Source of the DNA: Oscillospiraceae bacterium
GTDB taxonomy: Bacteria > Bacillota > Clostridia > Oscillospirales > Ruminococcaceae
DNA: 64,000 nt
Direction of reading: 5' to 3'
Assembly: GCA_025757845.1 (NCBI GenBank)
Contig: CP107211.1
Span: 186,001 to 250,000, forward strand
Part shown: one piece after another, positions 11,849-20,033 of the stretch
Position numbering within the stretch: position 1 is the first letter of the stretch
Layout of the letters: each line of letters starts with the position of its first letter
Position numbers and translations under genes: made by a program
Notes under the pieces: model-generated
What the model saw: the letters and a program-made list of their open reading frames with translations, nothing else
What the model was told of the DNA's origin: nothing
The model's database searches: none

Positions 11849-13264
11849 ATGGGAAAATACCAAGAAGACGCAAAGTTGCTGCTTGAGTACGTTGGCGGCA
11901 AAGAGAACATCGCGGCAGTTTCGCACTGTGTATCCCGGATGCGTTTTGTGCTGAACGATCCCGCCAAGGCGGACGTTGCCAAGATCGAGGCACTGAAATC
12001 CGCCAAGGGCACTTTCACCCAGGCGGGCCAGTTCCAGGTCATCATCGGCAACACGGTGAGTGATTTCTACAATGATTTCATCGCGGTGTCCGGCATTGAC
12101 GGCGTGTCCAAGGATGCCGTCAAGAGCGCGGCCAAGCAGAACCAGACCACCCTGCAGAAGATCATGAGTGCACTGGCCGAGATCTTTGCACCGCTGATCC
12201 CCGCCATCATCACCGGCGGTCTGATCCTTGGCTTCCGCAACTGCATCGACAGCATCTACTTCTTTGAAAACGGCACCAAAACCTTGTGCAATATCAGCCA
12301 GTTCTGGTCCGGCGTGGACAGCTTCCTGTGGCTGATCGGCGAGGCCATCTTCCATATGCTGCCGGTCTGCATCTGCTGGTCCGTTACCAAAAAGATGGGC
12401 ACCACCCAGAGCCTTGGCATCGTGCTGGGCCTGACGCTGGTTTCCGGGCAGCTGCTCAATGCCTACGGTGTGGCTTCTACTGCGGCGGCAGATATCCCCA
12501 AATGGGACTTCGGTTTCTTCACCGTGAACATGATCGGCTATCAGGCACAGGTCATCCCGGCCATCCTTGCGGCGTTCACGCTGGTGTATCTGGAACGGTT
12601 CTTCCGCAAGATCTGCCCGGCAGTCATCTCCATGATCGTTGTGCCCTTCTGCTCGCTGGTGCTGTCCGTCATCATCGCCCACACTGTCCTCGGCCCCATC
12701 GGCTGGAAGATCGGCACCTTCATTTCTGACATCGTCTACGCTGGCATTTCCGGCTCCTTCCGCGTGGTGTTCGGTGCCATCTTCGGCTTTGTGTATGCAC
12801 CGCTGGTCATCACCGGCCTGCACCACATGTCCAACGCCATTGATATGCAGCTGATCGCCGACTTCGGCGGTACGATGCTGTGGCCCATGATCGCCCTTTT
12901 CAACATTGCACAGGGCTCCGCCGTGCTGGGCATGATCTACCTGCAGCGCAAGAATGCTGCCGCTCAGGAAGTCAACGTTCCCTCCTGCATCTCCTGCTAT
13001 CTGGGCGTTACGGAGCCTGCCATGTTCGGCGTCAACCTGAAATTCCACTTCCCGTTTATCTGCGGCATGATTGGATCTGCCATCGCAGCGGTCGTCTGTG
13101 TGGCAACTTCCACCACGGCCAACGCCATCGGCGTCGGCGGCATCCCTGGCATCCTGTCCATCCAGCCTGCCTATATGCTCAGCTTTGCCGTGTGTATGCT
13201 GATCGCTATCGTGGTTCCTTTTGTGCTGACCGTCATCGTTGGCAAGAAAAAGGGAATTGCCTGA
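11849..13264 (+). CDS. treB: Trehalose-specific PTS enzyme IIBC
   Basis: A 471-residue membrane permease that imports trehalose and phosphorylates it to trehalose-6-phosphate. Residues 1-80 are the EIIB domain with the phosphocysteine C27 in SHCVSRMRF; about 110-470 are the EIIC membrane domain with roughly ten helices and the GITEP-type loop seen here as GVTEP. There is no EIIA domain, so a separate EIIA-Glc must supply phosphate. Start at 11849 with AAAGGAG nine bases upstream. It is first in the treBC operon, 26 bases before treC. Sugar specificity is inferred from treC and treR. Confidence 0.9.
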   Translation: MGKYQEDAKLLLEYVGGKENIAAVSHCVSRMRFVLNDPAKADVAKIEALKSAKGTFTQAGQFQVIIGNTVSDFYNDFIAVSGIDGVSKDAVKSAAKQNQTTLQKIMSALAEIFAPLIPAIITGGLILGFRNCIDSIYFFENGTKTLCNISQFWSGVDSFLWLIGEAIFHMLPVCICWSVTKKMGTTQSLGIVLGLTLVSGQLLNAYGVASTAAADIPKWDFGFFTVNMIGYQAQVIPAILAAFTLVYLERFFRKICPAVISMIVVPFCSLVLSVIIAHTVLGPIGWKIGTFISDIVYAGISGSFRVVFGAIFGFVYAPLVITGLHHMSNAIDMQLIADFGGTMLWPMIALFNIAQGSAVLGMIYLQRKNAAAQEVNVPSCISCYLGVTEPAMFGVNLKFHFPFICGMIGSAIAAVVCVATSTTANAIGVGGIPGILSIQPAYMLSFAVCMLIAIVVPFVLTVIVGKKKGIA

Positions 13265-13290
13265 TTTTCAAGAATTGCGAGGTGCTTGCA

Positions 13291-14922
13291 ATGGAAGCAC
13301 GCAAGGATAAAGTAGTTTACCAGATTTACCCGAAATCCTTTTACGATACCAACGGCGATGGTCTGGGCGACCTGAAAGGCGTCACGGCCAAGCTGGATTA
13401 TCTGGCCGACCTCGGCGTGGATTACCTATGGCTGACCCCGTTTTTTCCCTCGCCGCAGCGGGACAACGGTTATGACGTGGCGGATTACCGCGCTATCGAC
13501 CCGCGCTACGGCACGATGGAAGATTTGGAAGAACTCATCCGCGAGGCGGACAAGCGCGGCATTGGCCTGATGTTGGATATGGTGTTCAACCACACCTCCA
13601 CCGAGCATGCATGGTTCCAGCGGGCACTGGCCGGTGAGAAAAAGTATCAGGATTACTACATCTTTAAGAACGGAACCCCGGACAATCTGCCCACAAACTG
13701 GGTGTCCAAGTTCGGTGGCCCGGCATGGCAGTATGTGCCGCAGCTGGGCAAGTGGTATCTGCACCTGTTCGATGTGACACAGGCAGACCTGAACTGGGAG
13801 AACCCGGCGGTGCGGGAAGAAATGGCCGACATCCTCCGTTTCTGGAAGGCGAAGGGAATCAAGGGATTCCGCTTTGATGTGGTCAATCTGATTTCCAAAC
13901 CGGAAGTGTATGAGGACGACTTTGCGGGCGATGGCCGTCGCTTCTACACCGATGGCCGCAATGTCCACAAATACCTGAAAGAATTGGTGGCGGCAGGCGG
14001 CATCGACGGCATGGTGACGGTGGGCGAAATGTCCTCCACCTCGTTGGAAAACTGCATCGGATACACTGCTGCGGGCAACCATGAACTGTCTATGTGCTTC
14101 AACTTCCATCATCTGAAGGTGGACTACAAGAACGGCGACAAATGGGCACTGATGCCTGCAGACCATCTTGCCCTGAAAAAACTGTTCCAGACATGGCAGG
14201 AAGGGATGCAGGAGCACAACGGCTGGAACGCGCTGTTCTGGTGCAATCACGACCAGCCCCGTGTCGTGAGTCGCTTTGGAAGTGACGGAAAATATTGGAA
14301 GCAAAGTGCCAAGATGCTGGCCACCGCTATCCACTTTATGCGCGGTACGCCGTATATCTATCAGGGCGAAGAACTGGGTATGACCAATGCGCACTTTACC
14401 TCCATTGACCAGTACCGGGATGTAGAAAGCCTGAATTACTACAACATCCTGCGCGGCGAGGGCAAGTCCGAGGCCGAAACGCTCGACATCATCGCCCAGC
14501 GCAGCCGCGACAACGGCCGCACTCCGATGCAGTGGGATGCCAGCGCGAACGCAGGCTTCACCACCGGTACGCCGTGGATTGGCACCGCCGATAACTATCA
14601 GACCATCAACGCCGCCGCCGAGATGGACGACCCGGACTCGGTGCGCAGTTTCTACAAGACGCTGGTGCACCTGCGCAAACAGCACAAGGTCATCAGCGAG
14701 GGGAAGATCGAGTTCCTCTTCCCGGAAAATGCCGACCTGCTGGCCTACCGCCGCTATGGTGCGCCGGACGGAGAAGAGCTGCTGGTGCTGTGCAACCTGA
14801 CAGCGCACGAAGTACCTGTCACCCTGCCGGATGGGTGGGCCGGTACGGAAAAGCTGCTGGGCAACTACACGGAAACGGCTGCTGCGCTGCGCCCGTATGA
14901 GTGCACAGTTCTGAAAAAATAA
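13291..14922 (+). CDS. treC: Alpha,alpha-phosphotrehalase (GH13)
   Basis: A 543-residue cytoplasmic glycosidase that splits trehalose-6-phosphate into glucose and glucose-6-phosphate. The GH13 motifs are in order: DMVFNHTS near residue 100, nucleophile D196 in GFRFDVVN, acid/base E246 in VGEMSS, and D321 in NHDQPR. The length matches TreC (about 550). Start at 13291 has only a weak site (GAGGTG), consistent with coupling to treB 26 bases upstream. The GH13 relative oligo-1,6-glucosidase is the alternative, but the PTS partner and TreR favour TreC. Confidence 0.92.
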   Translation: MEARKDKVVYQIYPKSFYDTNGDGLGDLKGVTAKLDYLADLGVDYLWLTPFFPSPQRDNGYDVADYRAIDPRYGTMEDLEELIREADKRGIGLMLDMVFNHTSTEHAWFQRALAGEKKYQDYYIFKNGTPDNLPTNWVSKFGGPAWQYVPQLGKWYLHLFDVTQADLNWENPAVREEMADILRFWKAKGIKGFRFDVVNLISKPEVYEDDFAGDGRRFYTDGRNVHKYLKELVAAGGIDGMVTVGEMSSTSLENCIGYTAAGNHELSMCFNFHHLKVDYKNGDKWALMPADHLALKKLFQTWQEGMQEHNGWNALFWCNHDQPRVVSRFGSDGKYWKQSAKMLATAIHFMRGTPYIYQGEELGMTNAHFTSIDQYRDVESLNYYNILRGEGKSEAETLDIIAQRSRDNGRTPMQWDASANAGFTTGTPWIGTADNYQTINAAAEMDDPDSVRSFYKTLVHLRKQHKVISEGKIEFLFPENADLLAYRRYGAPDGEELLVLCNLTAHEVPVTLPDGWAGTEKLLGNYTETAAALRPYECTVLKK

Positions 14923-14981
14923 AACAGAGTGCGCTCTGCCGGACGCACCCTGCCAAAATCCACATACGACAGCGATATGAG

Positions 14982-15021
14982 AAACAGAGCGTTCCCCATC
15001 GGGAACGCTCTGTTTTTCTTT
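14982..15021 (+). terminator. Terminator of treBC
   Basis: Fifteen-bp stem AAACAGAGCGTTCCC/GGGAACGCTCTGTTT with a CATC loop and a T-rich tail, 60 bases after treC. Confidence 0.85.
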
Positions 15022-15070
15022 ACTGGTGGTATGATGAGCCTGTTCTGCCTGCCATGCGGCAAGCTCGCGT

Positions 15071-15165
15071 TTGAAAACACGTCACTTTCGGCAGCTTGCA
15101 AGAAAACACGGTGAAAACTTTGGCAAAAAGAGAGAGAACTGGACGGTGCCAGCCCTCTTGACAAG
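15071..15165. repeat. 95-bp direct repeat, right copy
   Basis: About 87% identical to 10640-10734 and in the same orientation. The hairpin near its right end is less perfect than in the left copy. Confidence 0.85.
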
Positions 15166-15219
15166 GCTCTTCTACGAAATGTTGCTCCATCCCGGTTTTG
15201 TCCCGGTTTCAAAAAGGGC

Positions 15220-15248
15220 TTGCATTCGGTTATATACCATGCTATAAT
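15220..15248 (+). promoter_or_regulatory. Promoter of the riboflavin operon
   Basis: TTGCAT, 17-base spacer, TATAAT with a TGC extended -10. It lies 22 bases before the FMN riboswitch. Confidence 0.75.
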
Positions 15249-15269
15249 GCTCCCAGAAATTGAATCAAG

Positions 15270-15380
15270 AATCTTCAGGGCAGGGTGCGATTCCCTACCG
15301 GTGGTACAGCCCACGAGCCGCAAGGCATGATTCGGTGAAACTCCGAAGCCGACAGTACAGTCTGGATGAAAGAAGATAGG
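15270..15380 (+). ncRNA. FMN riboswitch (RFN element)
   Basis: The conserved blocks occur in order: TCTTCAGGGCAGGGTG, GATTCCCTACCGGTGGT, AGCCCACGAGCC, GATTCGGTGAAACTCCGAAGC, CGACAGT and GTCTGGATGAAAGAAGA. The outer stem TCTTC/GAAGA closes it. Bound FMN stops expression of the downstream riboflavin operon in this class. Confidence 0.95.
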
Positions 15381-15422
15381 AAAGCATAGAGAAACCACAA
15401 GATCTCTGTACTCATGGAAGCT

Positions 15423-15459
15423 GCTCTGAGATGCGTTTGCATTTCAGAGCTTTCTTTTT
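15423..15459 (+). terminator. Riboswitch-controlled terminator, first
   Basis: Twelve-bp stem GCTCTGAGATGC/GCATTTCAGAGC with one G-U pair, then TTTCTTTTT, 45 bases after the riboswitch. This is the likely expression platform. Confidence 0.8.
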
Positions 15460-15488
15460 GCGCAGGAGATACTGCGCCTGTTTGCCTT

Positions 15489-15518
15489 GCCCTGAACAAT
15501 CTGGTTCGGGGCTTTTTT
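15489..15518 (+). terminator. Second terminator in the rib leader
   Basis: Stem GCCCTGAAC/GTTCGGGGC followed by six T, ending four bases before the GGAGG of ribD. Two terminators in one riboswitch leader are unusual. Confidence 0.7.
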
Positions 15519-15534
15519 ATTTGGAGGCAGAGAG

Positions 15535-16641
15535 ATGAACGATACAGAGTATATGCGTCTTGCCTTAGAACTGGCTAAAAAAGGGTGCGGATGGACATCC
15601 CCAAATCCGATGGTGGGTGCTGTCATTGTAAAAGATGGTCAGATCATCGGGCAGGGATGGCATGAACGGTATGGCCAGCCCCATGCGGAGCGAAATGCGT
15701 TAGCATCCTGCGCTGTTGACCCCGAAGGGGCAACGATGTATGTGACGCTGGAGCCCTGCTGTCATTTTGGGAAACAGCCGCCGTGTGTGAATGCTATTCT
15801 GGAAGCGGGCATCAGCCGGGTCGTAGTGGGGTCGGCAGACCCAAACCCGCTGGTGTCGGGAAAAGGAATTGCTGCTTTGCGGGTGCAGGGGGTAGCGGTG
15901 ACGGAAGGCGTTTTGCGGGAAGAATGCGACGCACTCAATCGGATATTCTTCCATTTTATAACGACAAAACGCCCGTTTGTTTCTATGAAGTATGCCATGA
16001 CAATGGACGGAAAAATTGCCACAGTTACGGGCGCATCCAAATGGATTACAAGTGAAGCTGCCCGAGCGTATGTTCAACAACAGCGGCATCGTTTCAGCGG
16101 AATCATGGTCGGTATCGGAACCATTCTTGCCGATGATCCCTTATTGACCTGCCACATGGAGAACGGAAAAAATCCAGTTCGCATTGTCTGCGATACTCAG
16201 CTGCGGACACCATTGCAAGCACAGGTGGTCGCAACAGCAAAACAGATCCCGACCATCCTTGCGACCTGCTGCGCCGACCCGAAACGGCAGGCGATATATC
16301 GACAGGCTGGGTGCCGAGTGATTTGTCTGGACAAAAGGAACGGTCACATTGACCTTGTACAACTTATGGAAAAACTTGGTCAGGAACAAATCGACAGCAT
16401 TCTTCTGGAAGGCGGAGGGATACTGAACTGGGCAGCACTGGAAAGCGGCGTTGTTCAACAGGTGCAGGCGTACATTGCCCCAAAGCTGTTCGGCGGACAG
16501 GAAGCAAAAACACCGGTGGAAGGTGCAGGAGTTCCTATGCCGAGTGCAGCATTCCGGCTGAAAAACAGCAGCCTGACCCATCTTGGCGAGGATATTCTGA
16601 TTGAAAGCGAGGTCGAGTATCCATGTTCACTGGAATTATAG
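15535..16641 (+). CDS. ribD: Bifunctional riboflavin deaminase/reductase RibD
   Basis: A 368-residue cytoplasmic enzyme for the second and third steps of riboflavin synthesis. Residues 1-145 are the cytidine-deaminase-like domain with zinc ligands H50 (in HAE), C75 and C84 (PCC...PPC); the rest is the NADPH-dependent reductase domain starting near KRPFVSMKYAMTMDGKI. Full length for the family. Start 15535 follows GGAGG by seven bases. First gene of the FMN-controlled operon; its 3' end overlaps ribE by 19 bases. Confidence 0.95.
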   Translation: MNDTEYMRLALELAKKGCGWTSPNPMVGAVIVKDGQIIGQGWHERYGQPHAERNALASCAVDPEGATMYVTLEPCCHFGKQPPCVNAILEAGISRVVVGSADPNPLVSGKGIAALRVQGVAVTEGVLREECDALNRIFFHFITTKRPFVSMKYAMTMDGKIATVTGASKWITSEAARAYVQQQRHRFSGIMVGIGTILADDPLLTCHMENGKNPVRIVCDTQLRTPLQAQVVATAKQIPTILATCCADPKRQAIYRQAGCRVICLDKRNGHIDLVQLMEKLGQEQIDSILLEGGGILNWAALESGVVQQVQAYIAPKLFGGQEAKTPVEGAGVPMPSAAFRLKNSSLTHLGEDILIESEVEYPCSLEL

Positions 16642-17273
16642 AAGAAGTCGGAACCGTAAAGCAGATCACGCATGGGCAGCATTCGGAAGTGCTGAACATT
16701 CAGGCACGGACTGTTCTGGAAAACACAGAAATCGGTGACAGCATCGCAGTGAATGGCATCTGCCTGACCGTTACCCGGCTTTTTGCAGACAGCTTTTCTG
16801 CCGATGTTATGCATGAAACCCTGAACCGCTCCTCTCTTGCAGGTCTTATGGTCGGGAGCAGGGTCAATCTGGAACGGGCAATGGCTGCGGATGGACGGTT
16901 CGGCGGGCATATTGTGGCGGGTCATGTGGATGGCACCGGGTGCATCCTGCGAATCGAAAAAGACGACAATGCGGTCTGGTTTACCATCCATACGGAACCG
17001 AATCTTTTGCGCTATGTCGTGGAAAAAGGCTCCATCGCGGTCGATGGTATAAGCCTGACGGTGGCAGAAGTCAGTTCGGATGCGTTTTCAGTGTCCACCA
17101 TCCCTCACACCGTCAGCTGTACAAATCTGTGTCAAAGGCACAAAAACGATGTGGTAAATCTGGAGACCGACATCCTTGGCAAGTATGTCGAAAAGCTGTT
17201 TCAGCCGATACCGCAGGAACACCGGCAAAGCTCTGTCACAAAAGAAATGCTGATACGCTACGGATTTGAATAA
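16623..17273 (+). CDS. ribE: Riboflavin synthase, alpha subunit
   Basis: A 216-residue enzyme that makes riboflavin from two molecules of 6,7-dimethyl-8-ribityllumazine. The two barrel repeats are visible: MFTGIIEEVG at the start and the lumazine-binding GGHIVAGHVDGTG, then a second repeat around KGSIAVDGISLTV. The start overlaps ribD by 19 bases, so translation is probably coupled. The next gene starts 12 bases later. Confidence 0.94.
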   Translation: MFTGIIEEVGTVKQITHGQHSEVLNIQARTVLENTEIGDSIAVNGICLTVTRLFADSFSADVMHETLNRSSLAGLMVGSRVNLERAMAADGRFGGHIVAGHVDGTGCILRIEKDDNAVWFTIHTEPNLLRYVVEKGSIAVDGISLTVAEVSSDAFSVSTIPHTVSCTNLCQRHKNDVVNLETDILGKYVEKLFQPIPQEHRQSSVTKEMLIRYGFE

Positions 17274-17285
17274 GGAGAAACAACA

Positions 17286-18482
17286 ATGAGATTCAATACC
17301 ATTCCTGAAGCTCTGGAAGATTTGAGACAAGGCAAGATCATTTTGGTGACGGATGACCCGGAACGCGAAAACGAGGGCGATTTTATCTGTGCCGCTGAGT
17401 TTGCGACAACAGAAAATGTCAATTTCATGGCGACCCACGGCAAAGGTCTGATCTGTATGCCGATGTCGGAAGCCTTTGTACAGAAGCTGAAGTTTCCGCA
17501 GATGGTTCAGCATAACACGGACAACCATGAAACCGCCTTTACCGTGTCCATCGACCATATTTCAACCACGACCGGCATTTCTGCTGCGGAACGCTCTATT
17601 ACTGCGCTGGCCTGTGTAGCAGAAGACGCAAAAGCAGAAGATTTCCGGCGACCGGGTCATATGTTCCCACTTTTAGCAAGGAAAAATGGTGTTCTGGAAC
17701 GGAACGGCCACACAGAAGCCACCGTAGACCTGTGCCGTCTGGCAGGGCTGAAAGAGTGCGGGCTTTGCTGCGAGATCATGAGGGACGATGGCACTATGAT
17801 GCGCACGGAGGAACTTGCACAGCTGGCAGAACGATTCCAAATCAAATTCATCACCATCCAAGCCTTGCAAGAGTACCGTAAGTGTCACGAAAAGCTGGTC
17901 GATCAGGTGGCTGCCGTAAATCTACCGACAAAATACGGCGACTTCCGCGCATACGGTTTTGTGAGCCGCCTGAACGGAGAGCATCACATCGCATTGGTAA
18001 AAGGTGAAATCGGTGATGGCCGGGATGTCCTGTGTCGGGTACATTCGGAATGTCTGACGGGTGATACGTTCGGTTCGCTGCGCTGCGACTGCGGACAGCA
18101 GTTGGCTGCGGCGATGACGCAAATTGAAAAGGAGGGGCGTGGCATCCTGCTCTATATGCGGCAGGAAGGGCGCGGTATCGGTCTCATAAATAAGCTGCGT
18201 GCCTACGAGTTGCAGGAACAGGGCATGGATACCCTGGAAGCCAACCTCGCCCTTGGTTTCCATGGGGATGAACGGGAGTATTACATGGGAGCACAGATTT
18301 TGCGGGAGCTGGGAGCACACAGTTTGCGCCTGTTGACCAATAATCCGGATAAGGTATACCAACTTTCCGAGTTCGGTCTGGAGATTACAGAACGTGTCCC
18401 AATTCAGATGACTGCGACCGCGCACGACCTGTTCTATCTGAAAACCAAGCAGGCAAGAATGGGACATATCCTGAGTTATTAA
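17286..18482 (+). CDS. ribBA: DHBP synthase / GTP cyclohydrolase II fusion
   Basis: A 398-residue bifunctional enzyme that supplies both riboflavin precursors. Residues 1-200 are 3,4-dihydroxy-2-butanone-4-phosphate synthase with [11 protein letters not shown]; about 205-398 are GTP cyclohydrolase II with zinc cysteines in HSECLTGD...LRCDCG and the RQEGRGIGL loop. Normal length for RibBA. The ribosome site is AAGGAG directly upstream. Confidence 0.95.
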   Translation: MRFNTIPEALEDLRQGKIILVTDDPERENEGDFICAAEFATTENVNFMATHGKGLICMPMSEAFVQKLKFPQMVQHNTDNHETAFTVSIDHISTTTGISAAERSITALACVAEDAKAEDFRRPGHMFPLLARKNGVLERNGHTEATVDLCRLAGLKECGLCCEIMRDDGTMMRTEELAQLAERFQIKFITIQALQEYRKCHEKLVDQVAAVNLPTKYGDFRAYGFVSRLNGEHHIALVKGEIGDGRDVLCRVHSECLTGDTFGSLRCDCGQQLAAAMTQIEKEGRGILLYMRQEGRGIGLINKLRAYELQEQGMDTLEANLALGFHGDEREYYMGAQILRELGAHSLRLLTNNPDKVYQLSEFGLEITERVPIQMTATAHDLFYLKTKQARMGHILSY

Positions 18483-18501
18483 GGAAAAGAGGGATTTTAC
18501 A

Positions 18502-18972
18502 ATGAAATCATTTGAAGGAAAACTGATTGCACAAAACATCCGGGTCGGTATCGTTGCTGCACGATTCAACGAGTTCATCACCTCAAGGCTCCTTGGCGGG
18601 GCAATGGATGCACTCCTCCGGCACGATGTGAGCGAGGACGATGTTCATGTCGCATGGGTGCCGGGAGCGTTTGAAATTCCGCTGGTTGCTTCCAAAATGG
18701 CAAAAAGCGGAAAGTACGATGCTGTGATTTGCCTTGGCGCAGTGATTCGCGGCTCTACCAGCCATTACGACTACGTCTGCAACGAAGTCTCAAAAGGCAT
18801 CGCAGCAGTTTCGCTGGAAAGCGGTATTCCTGTTTTATTTGGCGTTCTGACGACTGAAAATATCGAGCAGGCAATCGAGCGGGCAGGTACGAAAGCCGGA
18901 AACAAGGGCTATGACTGCGCGGTCAGCGCCATCGAGATGGTCAATCTGATCCGCGAAATGGATGCAGAGTAA
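18502..18972 (+). CDS. ribH: 6,7-dimethyl-8-ribityllumazine synthase
   Basis: A 156-residue subunit of the lumazine synthase capsid. Family motifs are [11 protein letters not shown], the PGAFEIPL loop and [16 protein letters not shown], where the histidine is catalytic. GGAAAAGAGGG precedes the start. It is the last classical rib gene; the operon continues without a terminator, with the next start 20 bases on. Confidence 0.95.
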   Translation: MKSFEGKLIAQNIRVGIVAARFNEFITSRLLGGAMDALLRHDVSEDDVHVAWVPGAFEIPLVASKMAKSGKYDAVICLGAVIRGSTSHYDYVCNEVSKGIAAVSLESGIPVLFGVLTTENIEQAIERAGTKAGNKGYDCAVSAIEMVNLIREMDAE

Positions 18973-18992
18973 CGGTGACACAGGAGCCTTCC

Positions 18993-19514
18993 ATGATTGT
19001 GATACGAGCGAATACCCCGGACCAGGTGCTGGAGCAAACGATTCTGAGCCTTTTGCAACAGGCGCAGATTGATGCGGAGCAGATCACATTCTGCGCAAAG
19101 AAAAAACTGGAACTGCCGGGATTGGTGATTGACAACACCCGACATGAAATTTCAGCCAACGGCAGAAATATTTCGTTGACACGTCTTGAATCCGACCTGT
19201 TGTGGGTGCTGGCAGTCTGCGAAGGAACGACGCTTTCTAAAAAAGAGCTTTTTGATGCTGTATGGGGAAAGGATTGCGCCGATACCTTAAAAGTGGTTGG
19301 CAATACTGTTTCCAATCTCCGAAAGAAGCTGGCATTCTGCGGGCTGGACGGATGTCTTTGCACAGTTGGTGGAGGGTATGCTTTTCGTTGCGTTCTGGCA
19401 GAGCAGGGAAAAGCCCATTCCAATACTGTCCCGACAATGGTATACGGTTGCCCAAAGGAGCTGAGAGAAAATGACCCGAATCTTGTTCATCTGTCTGGGG
19501 AATATCTGCCGTAG
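18993..19514 (+). CDS. Winged-helix DNA-binding protein without receiver domain
   Basis: A 173-residue protein. Residues about 45-125 form an OmpR/PhoB-type winged helix, with LTRLESDLLWVL, a recognition region around KVVGNTVSNLRKKL and the GGGYAFR wing typical of response-regulator output domains. The N-terminus is too short for a receiver and lacks the phospho-aspartate. An ATG at 18993 with AGGAG six bases before is preferred over a GTG at 18975. It follows ribH by 20 bases and overlaps the phosphatase by 44 bases, so it is in the rib operon. Its target is unknown. Confidence 0.8.
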   Translation: MIVIRANTPDQVLEQTILSLLQQAQIDAEQITFCAKKKLELPGLVIDNTRHEISANGRNISLTRLESDLLWVLAVCEGTTLSKKELFDAVWGKDCADTLKVVGNTVSNLRKKLAFCGLDGCLCTVGGGYAFRCVLAEQGKAHSNTVPTMVYGCPKELRENDPNLVHLSGEYLP

Positions 19515-19923
19515 TCCCATGGCGGAATTTGTTATGAAAGACCTTGTGGAAAAAGCCGGTATTGCAGAAAAATTTGAAATCGCCTCCGCTGCGACCAGTG
19601 CGGAAGAAGTGGGCAACCCGGTCTATCCACCCGCTCGGCAAAAATTGGCAGACCATGCCATTTCCTGTGTGGGCAAAACGGCGCGTCAGATGACACGGCA
19701 GGATTATGATACCTATGATTATCTGGTTGCAATGGATCGAAGCAACCTGCGGGATATGGCTCGTTTTGTAGGGAACGACCCGTTGCACAAGGTCTCCCTC
19801 CTGATGTCGTATACCAGTACGCCGCACGATGTGGCCGACCCGTGGTTTACTGGAAATTTCGAGGACACATGGCGGGATGTACTGGCAGGTTGCACGGCGT
19901 TGTTAGAGAGGCTGTGCCAATAA
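19471..19923 (+). CDS. Low-molecular-weight protein tyrosine phosphatase
   Basis: A 150-residue cytoplasmic phosphatase. The P-loop CLGNICRS is at residues 8-15 (nucleophile C8, R14), and the general acid is D123 in ADPWF. The length is typical. AAAGGAG ends ten bases before the ATG inside the regulator gene, so the two are translationally linked. In such proteins the substrate may be phosphotyrosine or phosphoarginine. The place at the end of a riboflavin operon is uncommon and suggests a link to the regulator in front or to FMN supply, which is inference. Confidence 0.9.
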   Translation: MTRILFICLGNICRSPMAEFVMKDLVEKAGIAEKFEIASAATSAEEVGNPVYPPARQKLADHAISCVGKTARQMTRQDYDTYDYLVAMDRSNLRDMARFVGNDPLHKVSLLMSYTSTPHDVADPWFTGNFEDTWRDVLAGCTALLERLCQ

Positions 19924-19926
19924 AAG

Positions 19927-19978
19927 AAACAACTGGGTGTATCATCGTTCAGATGAAGCATCCAGTTGTTTTTGATTT
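19927..19978 (+). terminator. Terminator of the rib operon
   Basis: Stem AAACAACTGGGTG/CATCCAGTTGTTT with an inner small hairpin, then TTGATTT. Confidence 0.8.
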
Positions 19979-20033
19979 AATCTTCTAGCCTGCCGGGGGC
20001 GTATGGCTTTTTACATCAGAAGTTGTTGGAAAA

